A stretch of DNA of 42,752 bases from an uncultured Collinsella sp. Its GTDB lineage: Bacteria; Actinomycetota; Coriobacteriia; Coriobacteriales; Coriobacteriaceae. Made by a program: the position numbers and the translations under genes. How positions within the stretch are numbered: the stretch's first letter is position 1; every line of letters begins with the position of its first letter. Positions 31,755-38,858 of this stretch are shown in pieces. The notes beneath the pieces were generated by a model. That model saw only the letters and a list, made by a program, of their open reading frames with translations, had not been told where the DNA came from and did no database searches. The stretch is taken from contig UQIT01000018.1 in assembly GCA_900541175.1 (NCBI GenBank), forward strand, positions 1-42,752, given 5' to 3'.

Positions 31755-32312
31755 TTAGCGTCCCAGCATCCTAAAGAATCGCTCCTCGAGCGCCGGATCG
31801 GCCTCAAAGACGCCGCGACGAGCGAGCGTCACGGTCTTGGTGCCAGGCTTTTGCACGCCGCGCATGGTCATGCACATATGCTCAGCTTCCATGAGCACAA
31901 TCGCTCCCTGGGGAGCGAGATACTCCATGAGGGCATCGGCAACTTGTGCGCACAACTGCTCCTGCAGCTGCAGACGACGGGCGTAGACCTCTACCGTGCG
32001 GGCAAGCTTAGAAAGCCCTGCGACACGGCCGTTGGGGATATAGCCAATGGCAGCCTTGCCGTAAAACGGCAGCAGATGATGCTCGCACAGCGAGTAAAAC
32101 GTGATGTCGCGCTCGATAACCAAATCGTTCGAAGCGACGGCAAAGGTTTTGGACAGGTGCTCCTCGGCACTCTGGTCCATACCACCGGCGATCTCACCAT
32201 ACATACGGGCAACGCGCGCCGGGGTCTCCAGCAGGCCCTCACGAGTTGGGTCCTCGCCTATGCCCTCAAGCAACAGCTTAATGGCGGCCTCGACTTTTTC
32301 CTGATCGACCAT
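31755..32312 (-). CDS. folE: GTP cyclohydrolase I
   Basis: The 185-aa product makes dihydroneopterin triphosphate from GTP, the first step of folate synthesis. Signatures are DITFYSLCEHHLLPFYGKAAIGYIPNGRVAGLSKLAR, including the zinc-binding Cys and the two His, plus VLMEAEHMCMTMRGVQKPGTKTVT with the second zinc Cys. The ATG at 32312 has GAGG at 5-nt spacing. The frame extends to a GTG at 32375 without a ribosome binding site, so the shorter start is used, giving a normal length. It is the first gene of folE-HD-folB and may be read through from nrdG, 66 bp upstream. Confidence 0.95.
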   Translation of the reverse strand: MVDQEKVEAAIKLLLEGIGEDPTREGLLETPARVARMYGEIAGGMDQSAEEHLSKTFAVASNDLVIERDITFYSLCEHHLLPFYGKAAIGYIPNGRVAGLSKLARTVEVYARRLQLQEQLCAQVADALMEYLAPQGAIVLMEAEHMCMTMRGVQKPGTKTVTLARRGVFEADPALEERFFRMLGR

Positions 32313-32378
32313 CTGGGCCTCACTTTTCCGATTTTGCGTTCGCGCTATGGTACCACGCCCTTTGGCATCGGCCACAAG

Positions 32379-32960
32379 CTACATAGTATGGGTCGAATAG
32401 ACCGGATCGTCCCGCCAAAGCTCCACAGCGTCGCAAAGCGCAACGCCCTCGCGCACAGCACGGGCGCGCGTGGCGTTCATATCAATCACGCGCTGATTGC
32501 TCGAGCCCCTAAAACGCAATGAGATATCGTACAGATCCTGAACAAACGGGCCATCCACCAACATATCGAGGCAGGCAAGGATACGGTCCGTCGCCTCGGT
32601 ATGGTGACGACCACCCGGCATAAGCTCCTCGAGCACGTCGCCGGTAAAGCACCAAATGGTCTTGCCCGACCCCGCGGGATAGGCCGCACGCACGCGTTCG
32701 ATAAAGTCAACAAGCCCCGCCTGATTCTCGGGCTCCATAGGCTCGCCGCCCAGAATCGTCAGGCCATCGATAAAGGGATGGTCGAGGCTCTCGATAATCT
32801 TGTCCTCGACGGCACAATCGAACGGCTCACCCGCAGCAAAGTCCCACGCGACAGAGTTAAAGCAGTTCTTGCACCCACGACGGCACCCGCTCACAAACAG
32901 AGAAGTACGAACGCCTTCCCCATCAGCAATGTCGAAATACTTAATGTTCGCGTAATTCAT
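32379..32960 (-). CDS. nrdG: anaerobic ribonucleotide reductase activating protein
   Basis: The 193-aa product is a radical-SAM enzyme that installs the glycyl radical on NrdD. The iron-sulfur motif is SGCRRGCKNCFN (Cx3Cx2C) near residue 30, followed by ILGGEPMEPENQ, the SAM-binding GGE region. Length fits NrdG (about 155-230 aa). The ATG at 32960 has GGGAGAG 7 nt upstream. The open frame runs far upstream, but through a long hairpin and without a site. NrdD lies upstream on the same strand but is separated by 427 bp that hold two large inverted repeats, so the two subunits may be expressed differently. Confidence 0.95.
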   Translation of the reverse strand: MNYANIKYFDIADGEGVRTSLFVSGCRRGCKNCFNSVAWDFAAGEPFDCAVEDKIIESLDHPFIDGLTILGGEPMEPENQAGLVDFIERVRAAYPAGSGKTIWCFTGDVLEELMPGGRHHTEATDRILACLDMLVDGPFVQDLYDISLRFRGSSNQRVIDMNATRARAVREGVALCDAVELWRDDPVYSTHTM

Positions 32961-32975
32961 AGGTAACTCTCCCGG

Positions 32976-33059
32976 GAGGCCGGGACATATCATCCCGTCC
33001 TCAAACATTCTCGGCCTTCGGCCTGCGAAACTGCGGGCGGGACGATATGTCCCGGCCTC
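32976..33059 (-). repeat. 84-bp hairpin just before nrdG
   Basis: GAGGCCGGGACATATC (32976-32991) pairs perfectly over 16 bp with the arm at 33044-33059. An inner stem CCCGTCC/GGGCGGG and a small CGGCCTTCGGCC hairpin continue the structure. It ends 16 bp before the nrdG start and directly abuts its ribosome binding site. Confidence 0.8.
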
Positions 33060-33192
33060 ATGCAAAGGGTAACTCAATGAACGAAGCGAACATCGAGTAT
33101 AGGGTTCGAGGTCCAATAAAAACCTTGTTGCAACTCAACCGCCATCGCAAGCAAAGCGTTGTTGCAAGTCAACTCATTTCCGCTTAGAACTT

Positions 33193-33421
33193 CGAGGAGT
33201 GAGCAGACCGCATGCCGTATCTCAGCTACGTCAACTTGGCTGAGCCGAGAGGGCCGCTTGGGCTTTTGCTCGATATGAGTTCCGCACGCAAAGAAGGCCA
33301 CTTAATGTGGCCTTCGTCTTGCGCAGGACTGTCCGAAATAGCGAGCAAATGCCCAAGCGGCCCTCCCGGCTCAGCCCCGGAGCGGTATTAGAGATGCAGC
33401 ACGCGGTCGCGGATCTCCTCG
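33193..33421. repeat. inverted duplication of the nrdD 3' end
   Basis: The sequence right of the centre near 33304 includes the last 11 codons of nrdD and its downstream DNA. Read in reverse, it matches the left side over about 110 bp. The core arms, 33238-33272 and 33342-33376, match in 33 of 35 bases. At the centre AAGGCCAC-TTAAT-GTGGCCTT forms a perfect hairpin. The left copy also keeps recognisable matches to the nrdD coding end (CGAGGAG, ACCGC, ATCTC). Confidence 0.85.
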
Positions 33422-35610
33422 GTTCGGCCCTGGTTCCAGAACTGGGTACCGATGTAGCCGCACGTGCGACGGGCAACATTCATCTTCTCCTGATCGCGGT
33501 TGCCGCAGTTAGGGCACTCCCACACCAGCTTGCCGTCATCCTCGACAATCTTGATCTCACCGTCGTAGCCGCACACCTGGCAGTAGTCGCTCTTGGTGTT
33601 GAGCTCGGCGTACATGATGTTGTCGTAGATGTACTGCATCACGCGAATGACAGCCTTGAGGTTGTCCTGCATGTTGGGAACCTCGACGTAGGAGATGGCA
33701 CCGCCCGGCGAAAGCTGCTGGAACATGCCCTCAAACTTAAGCTTATCGAAGGCGTCGATCTCCTCGGACACGTGGACGTGGTAGCTGTTGGTGATGTAGC
33801 CCTTGTCCGTCACGCCCGGGATGATGCCAAAACGACGCTGCAGGCACTTGGCGAACTTGTAGGTCGTCGACTCAAGCGGGGTACCGTACAGCGAGAAGTC
33901 AATATCGCTTTCGGCCTTCCACTCGGCGCACTTGTCGTTCATGCGCTGCATGACGGCCATGGCAAAGGGCGTGCCCTCCTTCTCGGTGTGGCTGTGGCCC
34001 GTCATGTACTTGACGCACTCGTACAGGCCGGCATAACCCAGACTAATGGTGGAGTAACCGCCCACGAGCAGCTTGTCGATCGTCTCGCCCTTCTTCAGAC
34101 GAGCGAGGGCGCCGTACTGCCACAGAATCGGTGCGGCGTCAGAAAGCGTACCCATCAGGCGCTCATGACGGCACAGCAGGGCACGGTGGCACAGCTCAAG
34201 GCGCTCGTCGAAGATCTTCCAGAACTTATCCATATCCTGATGCGAGCTCAGCGCGACATCGGGCAGGTTGATGGTCACGACGCCCTGGTTAAAGCGACCA
34301 TAGTACTTGGGCTTGTTCGGGTCGTAGTTTAGCGCGTTGGCAACGTTGTTAAAGCCGTTGCCCGAGCGGTCGGGCGTCAAGAAGCTGCGGCAGCCCATGC
34401 AGGTATAGCAGTCGCCGTTACCCGCGGTCTCGCCCTTCGACAGCTTGAGCTCGCGCATCTTTTTCTCGGAGATGTAATCGGGCACCATACGCTTGGCAGT
34501 GCACTTGGCAGCCAGCTGGGTCAGGTAGAAGTACGGGGAATCCTCGTGAACGTTATCGTCCTCGAGTACATAGATAAGCTTGGGGAATGCCGGGGTGATC
34601 CATACGCCGGCCTCGTTCTTAACGCCCTCGTAGCGCTGGCGAAGCGTCTCCTCCACGATCATGGCAAGGTCGTGCTTCTCCTGAGGCGTACGGGCCTCGT
34701 TAAGATACATAAAGACCGTCACGAACGGCGCCTGGCCGTTGGTGGTCATAAGGGTCACGACCTGATACTGAATCGTCTGAACGCCGCGACGGATCTCGTC
34801 ACGCAGGCGATCCTCAACAACCTCGCGGACCTTTTCGGGAGATGCGGAAACGCCGAGCTCCTCGAGCTCGCGGGCGACCTCGACGCGAATCTTTTGACGG
34901 CTCACCTCGACGAACGGGGCAAGATGGGTCAGCGAAATCGACTGGCCACCATACTGGGAGGAAGCAACCTGGGCGATGATCTGCGTCGCGATGTTGCAGG
35001 CGGTCGAGAAGCTGTGCGGCTTCTCAATCAGCGTACCCGAGATAACAGTACCGTTCTGGAGCATATCCTCCAGGTTCACCAGGTCGCAGTTATGCATGTG
35101 CTGGGCAAAGTAGTCCGAATCATGGAAGTGGATCAGACCCTCATTGTGAGCATCCACAATCTCCTGGGGCAGCAGCACACGCTGGGTCAGGTCCTTGGAG
35201 ATCTCGCCGGCCATGTAGTCACGCTGAACGGAATTGACGGTCGGGTTCTTGTTGGAGTTCTCCTGCTTGACCTCTTCGTTGTTGCACTCAATCAGCGACA
35301 GAATCTTGTCGTCGGTCGTGTTCTTCTGGCGCTTCAGGCTCTGAACATAGCGATAGATGATGTAATGGCGAGCGACCTCGTAGCAGTCGAGACGCATGAT
35401 CTCGTCCTCGACCAGATCCTGAATCTCCTCGACCGACACGGTGTGGCCCGCGTTCTCGCATGCCTCGGCGACGTTTTGTGCCGCGTAAACCACCTGGCGG
35501 TCGGTAAGACGAGAGCTCTCCTCGACCTCCAAGTTTGCGGCGCGGATGGCATTGACGATCTTATCGATGTCAAAGACAACCTCGGTGCCGCTGCGCTTGA
35601 TGATCTTCAT
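33388..35610 (-). CDS. nrdD: anaerobic ribonucleoside-triphosphate reductase
   Basis: The 740-aa product reduces ribonucleotides to deoxyribonucleotides without oxygen. Residues 1-90 form an ATP cone (MKIIKRSGTEVVFDIDKIVNAIRAAN). The barrel core follows, including VYLTQ-type and CMGCRSFLTPDRSGNG segments. The C-terminus has the zinc site CQVCGYDGE with CPNCGN and the glycyl-radical loop RRTCGYIGTQFW. The ATG at 35610 has GAGG 7 nt before it. Upstream lie a strong promoter and two NrdR-like boxes. The 3' end is part of a large inverted duplication. NrdG, its activase, is encoded downstream. Together with the lack of an aerobic reductase here, this fits an anaerobe. Confidence 0.97.
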   Translation of the reverse strand: MKIIKRSGTEVVFDIDKIVNAIRAANLEVEESSRLTDRQVVYAAQNVAEACENAGHTVSVEEIQDLVEDEIMRLDCYEVARHYIIYRYVQSLKRQKNTTDDKILSLIECNNEEVKQENSNKNPTVNSVQRDYMAGEISKDLTQRVLLPQEIVDAHNEGLIHFHDSDYFAQHMHNCDLVNLEDMLQNGTVISGTLIEKPHSFSTACNIATQIIAQVASSQYGGQSISLTHLAPFVEVSRQKIRVEVARELEELGVSASPEKVREVVEDRLRDEIRRGVQTIQYQVVTLMTTNGQAPFVTVFMYLNEARTPQEKHDLAMIVEETLRQRYEGVKNEAGVWITPAFPKLIYVLEDDNVHEDSPYFYLTQLAAKCTAKRMVPDYISEKKMRELKLSKGETAGNGDCYTCMGCRSFLTPDRSGNGFNNVANALNYDPNKPKYYGRFNQGVVTINLPDVALSSHQDMDKFWKIFDERLELCHRALLCRHERLMGTLSDAAPILWQYGALARLKKGETIDKLLVGGYSTISLGYAGLYECVKYMTGHSHTEKEGTPFAMAVMQRMNDKCAEWKAESDIDFSLYGTPLESTTYKFAKCLQRRFGIIPGVTDKGYITNSYHVHVSEEIDAFDKLKFEGMFQQLSPGGAISYVEVPNMQDNLKAVIRVMQYIYDNIMYAELNTKSDYCQVCGYDGEIKIVEDDGKLVWECPNCGNRDQEKMNVARRTCGYIGTQFWNQGRTEEIRDRVLHL

Positions 35611-35834
35611 CCTCTTGCCTCTTTCGTATCGTAGCCTCATCGCGCTTCAGAGCCAAACGATACCTGGCAGGGCTTGCCCCTGTCTTGCGGCGCCGTCGCG
35701 CAATCTGTGTTCTCGATAAACCATAAGCCTCCATGCGGACATTCCCTGGAGCCGATCAAGCGGCTCAAGGACACGTTCAAAAGAGGCAGTTAAGGTCTTC
35801 GTTCTCTGTCCGCCATCTATCATACGACAAAGAG

Positions 35835-35883
35835 GCATCTATATCCTGTATTCTTTTTTTAGGTCAAACACAACATATAGTGT
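35835..35883 (-). promoter_or_regulatory. nrdD promoter with two NrdR boxes
   Basis: ACACAACATATAGTGT (35868-35883) matches the NrdR box consensus closely, and GCATCTATATCCTGTA (35835-35850) is a weaker match 33 bp away, about three helical turns. Between and within them lie TTGACC (35867-35862) and TATAGA (35843-35838) on the minus strand, spaced by 18 bp. The weaker box covers the -10. Confidence 0.8.
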
Positions 35884-36200
35884 TTCAGCAGGTCAAAGCA
35901 ATTAGTCATTTTGCAGACGCATTAAAAATGAGGGGTTCTTGGCAAGTCGGTAAAACGCTACCAACACGGCTACCTGCATGGCAGTTATAAAACCCCCTTA
36001 GTCAAGCCGCTGACAAATCCTACCAAAATCAAGTCGCTCACGCCAAAAGAATCCAAAAGATTATGCTTGACCAACATGTTGCGGTCACGATCGGCCAGGA
36101 CGTATGCAATCTGCCGGCACCTCTACGGGATGCGAAGACCATCGCGTACAGACCTTGGATCAATATTTGGTGGCTTATATTGGCGGCGTGCTTGGTGGCA
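35884..36200. other. 317-bp region without a recognised gene
   Basis: This lies between the nrdD promoter and the tRNA terminator. A 64-codon plus-strand frame (36063-36257) has no ribosome binding site and runs into the tRNA terminator, so it is not called. A weak inverted repeat with GGGGTT and AACCCC ends spans about 35933-35997. Nothing else convincing is seen. Being beside tRNA genes, it could hold old integration debris. Confidence 0.4.
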
Positions 36201-36236
36201 AAACAAAACAGCCCAGAGGATATAGCCTCTGAGCTG
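36201..36236 (-). terminator. terminator of the tRNA-Gly/tRNA-Val unit
   Basis: CAGCTCAGAGG and CCTCTGGGCTG form an 11-bp stem with one wobble on the minus-strand RNA, followed by TTTTGTTTT, right after tRNA-Val. Confidence 0.88.
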
Positions 36237-36244
36237 CGAACATT

Positions 36245-36319
36245 TGGTGGGCGTTAGAAGATTTGAACTTCTGACCTCTTCCGTGTCAGGGAAGCGCTCT
36301 CCCCCTGAGCTAAACGCCC
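36245..36319 (-). tRNA. tRNA-Val (GAC)
   Basis: Minus-strand cloverleaf: acceptor GGGCGTT pairs with AACGCCC, the anticodon stem CTTCC/GGAAG encloses loop CTGACAC with anticodon GAC, the T-arm has GTTCAAATC, and CCA is encoded. It lies 3 bp after tRNA-Gly in the same transcript. Confidence 0.97.
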
Positions 36320-36322
36320 AAA

Positions 36323-36398
36323 TGGAGCGGACAACGGGGCTCGAACCCGCGACCCCAACCTTGGCAAGGTTGTGCTCTACCAACTGAGCCATGTCCGC
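36323..36398 (-). tRNA. tRNA-Gly (GCC), copy 1
   Basis: Minus-strand cloverleaf with acceptor GCGGACA, anticodon stem CAACC/GGTTG, loop TTGCCAA with anticodon GCC, T-loop GTTCGAGCC and encoded CCA. It is identical over 76 bp to the copies at 38452-38527 and 38678-38753. Confidence 0.97.
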
Positions 36399-36410
36399 CT
36401 GCGAGGATTT

Positions 36411-36458
36411 AATATACGGGATGATCCACCCAAATGCAAGAACTTTTTTTAAAAAGTT
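36411..36458 (-). promoter_or_regulatory. promoter of tRNA-Gly/tRNA-Val with T/A-tract upstream element
   Basis: On the minus strand TTGCAT (36439-36434) and TATATT (36416-36411) are spaced by 17 bp, 13 bp before the tRNA. A T-run followed by an A-run (AACTTTTT to AAAAAGTT, 36441-36458) lies directly upstream of the -35, as at the other stable-RNA promoters in this window. Confidence 0.82.
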
Positions 36459-36539
36459 TTGCGACGCCCTCGCGAACCTCGCGAAGACATCAGTCACCAC
36501 GGAAGGCGCAGGCAAACGCAAACTCGCCGCAAGAGGCCA

Positions 36540-38273
36540 CTACATCTCGCCGAGCATGATCCAGGCAGAGCTGTCCTGCGCGAGCCTGCCGTCTGCAAGC
36601 GGTGATGAGGTGAGCAGGACCCTGCCCGCCGGCAGCTCCACAGGTGCTGCACCGAAGTTCGTCACACACGCCCAGCCGTTATCGCGGCGATAGGCGATGA
36701 CGCCGCCCTCAGCGCCCTCGGCACCATCCGCAAGACCGGTGCGCCCGTCAAGATCGAGCCACGCAAGATCGTTGGCGCACCCGCGCAGCTTGCGCCGCAG
36801 CCAGAGGGCGTCACGATAGAGCGCAAGCATCGATGTCGGGTCCGCTTCTTCCTTATCGGCAGCATAATCGGAAAACCATGCAGGCTGCGGCAGATGAGGC
36901 GCTGCATCGGCGTCTGCCGGCGAAAACCCAAACGATCCGCCATGCGCGGGATCGTCCGCTGCCACCCACGGCAGGGGCACACGACAGCCGTCGCGCCCCT
37001 TCTCACGCTTCGGTCCGTGCGTATTGGTCGCAGTAGGGTCTTCGAGTGCAGCCCACGGGATATCAGCCACCTCAAAAAGGCCGAGCTCCTCACCCTGATA
37101 CACGTATGCCGAGCCCGGAAGCGCCAGCTCAAGCAAAAGGGCCGCCCGCGCGCGGCGCTCGCCGAGTTCACGGTCCTCGTCATAAGACGACCCGTCGCGC
37201 AAGAGCCAGTCGAGCGCAATCTGGTGGTAGCGCGTCGCCTTGATTTGCGGCAGGGCATAGCGTGTCGCCACGCGCGGCACGTCGTGGTTGGAGAGTACCC
37301 AGGTCGAGGCGGAATCGGATTCGACGGCTGCCTTCAAGCCCTTCTCGATTGCAGTGTGCATGTCATCATAGGTCCAAGTGGCCTTGGCAAACTCAAAGTT
37401 GAATGTCTGGCCAAGCTCGCTGGGACGCGCGTAGAGATACTGGCGCTCGGGCAGCACCCACGCCTCGGCAACCGCACTGCGCGGCGGATTATAGCGGTCG
37501 AACACGCGGCGCCACTCGCGATAGATCTCGTGGACCTCATTGCGGTCCCACAGCGGATGGGTGCCGTCGTCAACCATGTCATCGCCCTCGGCGAGATGCC
37601 ACCGGTCGAGGTCATCGCGGTCGAGATCCTTGGCGAGACCCTGCGCCACATCAATGCGAAAGCCGTCGACGCCTCGATCGCTCCAAAACGCCAGGACGTC
37701 GCAAAAGAGCGCGTGAACCTCAGGGCATGACCAGTCAAAGTCCGGCTGCTCGGGCGTAAACATGTGCAGATACCACTGACCGTCCGCAACACGCGTCCAT
37801 GCGGGGCCGCCAAAGTTGGCATTCCAATTGGTGGGAGGCAGCTCGCCATGCTCGCCGCGACCATCGCGGAAGATATAACGGGCGCGTTCGGGCGATCCGG
37901 GGCCGGCGGCAAGAGCGGCTTTGAACCAGGGGTGCTGGTTGGATGAATGGTTGGGCACGATGTCGACGATGACCTTGATGCCGCGCGCGTGAGCCGCAGC
38001 GATCATGTCATCGAAGTCGTCAAGCGAGCCGAGACGTGGGTCGACATCGCAGTAGTCCGCCACATCATAGCCGCCATCGACAAGAGGCGAAGGGTAAAAC
38101 GGGCTCAGCCAGATGGCCTCGATACCCAGTCGCTCAAGATAGTCCATCTGCTGGGTAATGCCCGCGATATCGCCCAGACCCGAACCAGTCGAATCCTTAA
38201 ACGAGCGCGGGTAGATCTGATAGATCGCGGCATCGGACATCCACGAGCGCGAAGAAGACTTTTCTGTAGCCAT
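36540..38273 (-). CDS. GH13 alpha-glucosidase / oligo-1,6-glucosidase-like
   Basis: The 577-aa product is a cytoplasmic glycoside hydrolase of family 13, hydrolysing short alpha-glucosides. Conserved regions in order: DAAIYQIYPRSFKDS at the start, DIVPNHSSNQHPWF (region I), GFRIDVAQGL with the nucleophile Asp (region II), AVAEAW with the acid Glu (region III), and VLSNHDVPR with the stabilising Asp (region IV). A small C-terminal beta domain follows. There is no signal peptide. The ATG at 38273 is chosen over a frame extension of 30 codons because AAGGGAG lies about 9 nt upstream. It is flanked by identical tRNA-Gly genes and has no sugar transporter beside it. The exact linkage specificity is uncertain. 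Confidence 0.93.
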   Translation of the reverse strand: MATEKSSSRSWMSDAAIYQIYPRSFKDSTGSGLGDIAGITQQMDYLERLGIEAIWLSPFYPSPLVDGGYDVADYCDVDPRLGSLDDFDDMIAAAHARGIKVIVDIVPNHSSNQHPWFKAALAAGPGSPERARYIFRDGRGEHGELPPTNWNANFGGPAWTRVADGQWYLHMFTPEQPDFDWSCPEVHALFCDVLAFWSDRGVDGFRIDVAQGLAKDLDRDDLDRWHLAEGDDMVDDGTHPLWDRNEVHEIYREWRRVFDRYNPPRSAVAEAWVLPERQYLYARPSELGQTFNFEFAKATWTYDDMHTAIEKGLKAAVESDSASTWVLSNHDVPRVATRYALPQIKATRYHQIALDWLLRDGSSYDEDRELGERRARAALLLELALPGSAYVYQGEELGLFEVADIPWAALEDPTATNTHGPKREKGRDGCRVPLPWVAADDPAHGGSFGFSPADADAAPHLPQPAWFSDYAADKEEADPTSMLALYRDALWLRRKLRGCANDLAWLDLDGRTGLADGAEGAEGGVIAYRRDNGWACVTNFGAAPVELPAGRVLLTSSPLADGRLAQDSSAWIMLGEM

Positions 38274-38412
38274 GGGGCGTATCTCCCTTGCAACGAGGTT
38301 ATGCGAGATGCCCACGATGATACGCCCAAAGCGGACATTCGCGACAAACAACGCCACAGCCACGCCCCAAAACGATCGCTCCCTCGCGGGTTCGAGCCCA
38401 GGCGACGGGTAC

Positions 38413-38443
38413 GAAAAAGCCCGGCTACCGTAGTAGTCGGGCT
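38413..38443 (-). terminator. terminator of tRNA-Gly copy 2
   Basis: On the minus strand AGCCCGACTAC pairs with GGTAGCCGGGCT (imperfect), followed by TTTTTCG, 8 bp after the tRNA. Confidence 0.88.
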
Positions 38444-38451
38444 GTTACGTT

Positions 38452-38527
38452 TGGAGCGGACAACGGGGCTCGAACCCGCGACCCCAACCTTGGCAAGGTT
38501 GTGCTCTACCAACTGAGCCATGTCCGC
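38452..38527 (-). tRNA. tRNA-Gly (GCC), copy 2
   Basis: Identical over its 76 bp, including encoded CCA, to copy 1. It is followed by its own terminator and lies 178 bp upstream of the GH13 gene start on the same strand. Confidence 0.97.
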
Positions 38528-38534
38528 ATATGTA

Positions 38535-38560
38535 AAACAAAACGGGCGCCGGAGCGCCCG
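38535..38560 (-). terminator. terminator of tRNA-Cys
   Basis: CGGGCGC and GCGCCCG form a short GC-only stem followed on the minus strand by TTTTGTTTTA. It stands between tRNA-Cys and tRNA-Gly copy 2, so part of the transcripts should end here. Confidence 0.75.
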
Positions 38561-38569
38561 GATGTTGCC

Positions 38570-38643
38570 TGGAGGCGAAGCCCGGATTCGAACCGGGGGT
38601 AAAGGCTTTGCAGGCCTCTGCCTTACCACTTGGCCACTTCGCC
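38570..38643 (-). tRNA. tRNA-Cys (GCA)
   Basis: Minus-strand cloverleaf: acceptor GGCGAAG with CTTCGCC, anticodon loop CTGCAAA with anticodon GCA, T-loop GTTCGAATCC, discriminator U and encoded CCA. 74 nt. Confidence 0.96.
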
Positions 38644-38644
38644 G

Positions 38645-38667
38645 AAAAAGGACCGCCTAAACGGTCC
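38645..38667 (-). terminator. hairpin with U-run between tRNA-Gly copy 3 and tRNA-Cys
   Basis: On the minus strand GGACCG-TTTAGG-CGGTCC is followed by TTTTTC. It has the form of an intrinsic terminator but lies inside what is otherwise one tRNA cluster; it may instead guide processing. Confidence 0.65.
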
Positions 38668-38677
38668 GGAAATGCAA

Positions 38678-38753
38678 TGGAGCGGACAACGGGGCTCGAA
38701 CCCGCGACCCCAACCTTGGCAAGGTTGTGCTCTACCAACTGAGCCATGTCCGC
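38678..38753 (-). tRNA. tRNA-Gly (GCC), copy 3
   Basis: Third identical 76-bp copy with encoded CCA. It is the first gene of the Gly-Cys-Gly cluster. Confidence 0.97.
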
Positions 38754-38765
38754 TTGCGGATTATT

Positions 38766-38814
38766 AATTTACGCGAGTTGTCCAAAAGACGCAAGTACTT
38801 TTTTCAAAAAACTT
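38766..38814 (-). promoter_or_regulatory. promoter of the tRNA Gly-Cys-Gly cluster with T/A-tract upstream element
   Basis: On the minus strand TTGCGT (38794-38789) and TAAATT (38771-38766) are spaced by 17 bp, 13 bp before the tRNA. AAGTTTTTTGAAAAAAGT lies directly upstream of the -35. Confidence 0.82.
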
Positions 38815-38858
38815 GTCTGCCGCATGTTCTTAATAGCCAAACGCGCTAAAGCGATTGG

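Noticed and set aside
33074..33301. 75-codon minus-strand frame starting with GTG between nrdD and nrdG
   Set aside because: No ribosome binding site near the start, and it is made largely of the left arm of the inverted duplication; better explained as repeat DNA.
33307..34332. 341-codon plus-strand frame starting at the centre of the inverted duplication
   Set aside because: Most of it is antisense to nrdD. Its start resembles the mirrored minus-strand frame only because of the inverted repeat.
35647..35838. 63-codon minus-strand frame in the nrdD leader
   Set aside because: Its ATG lies inside the predicted -10 element, and later starts have poor spacing to any ribosome binding site.
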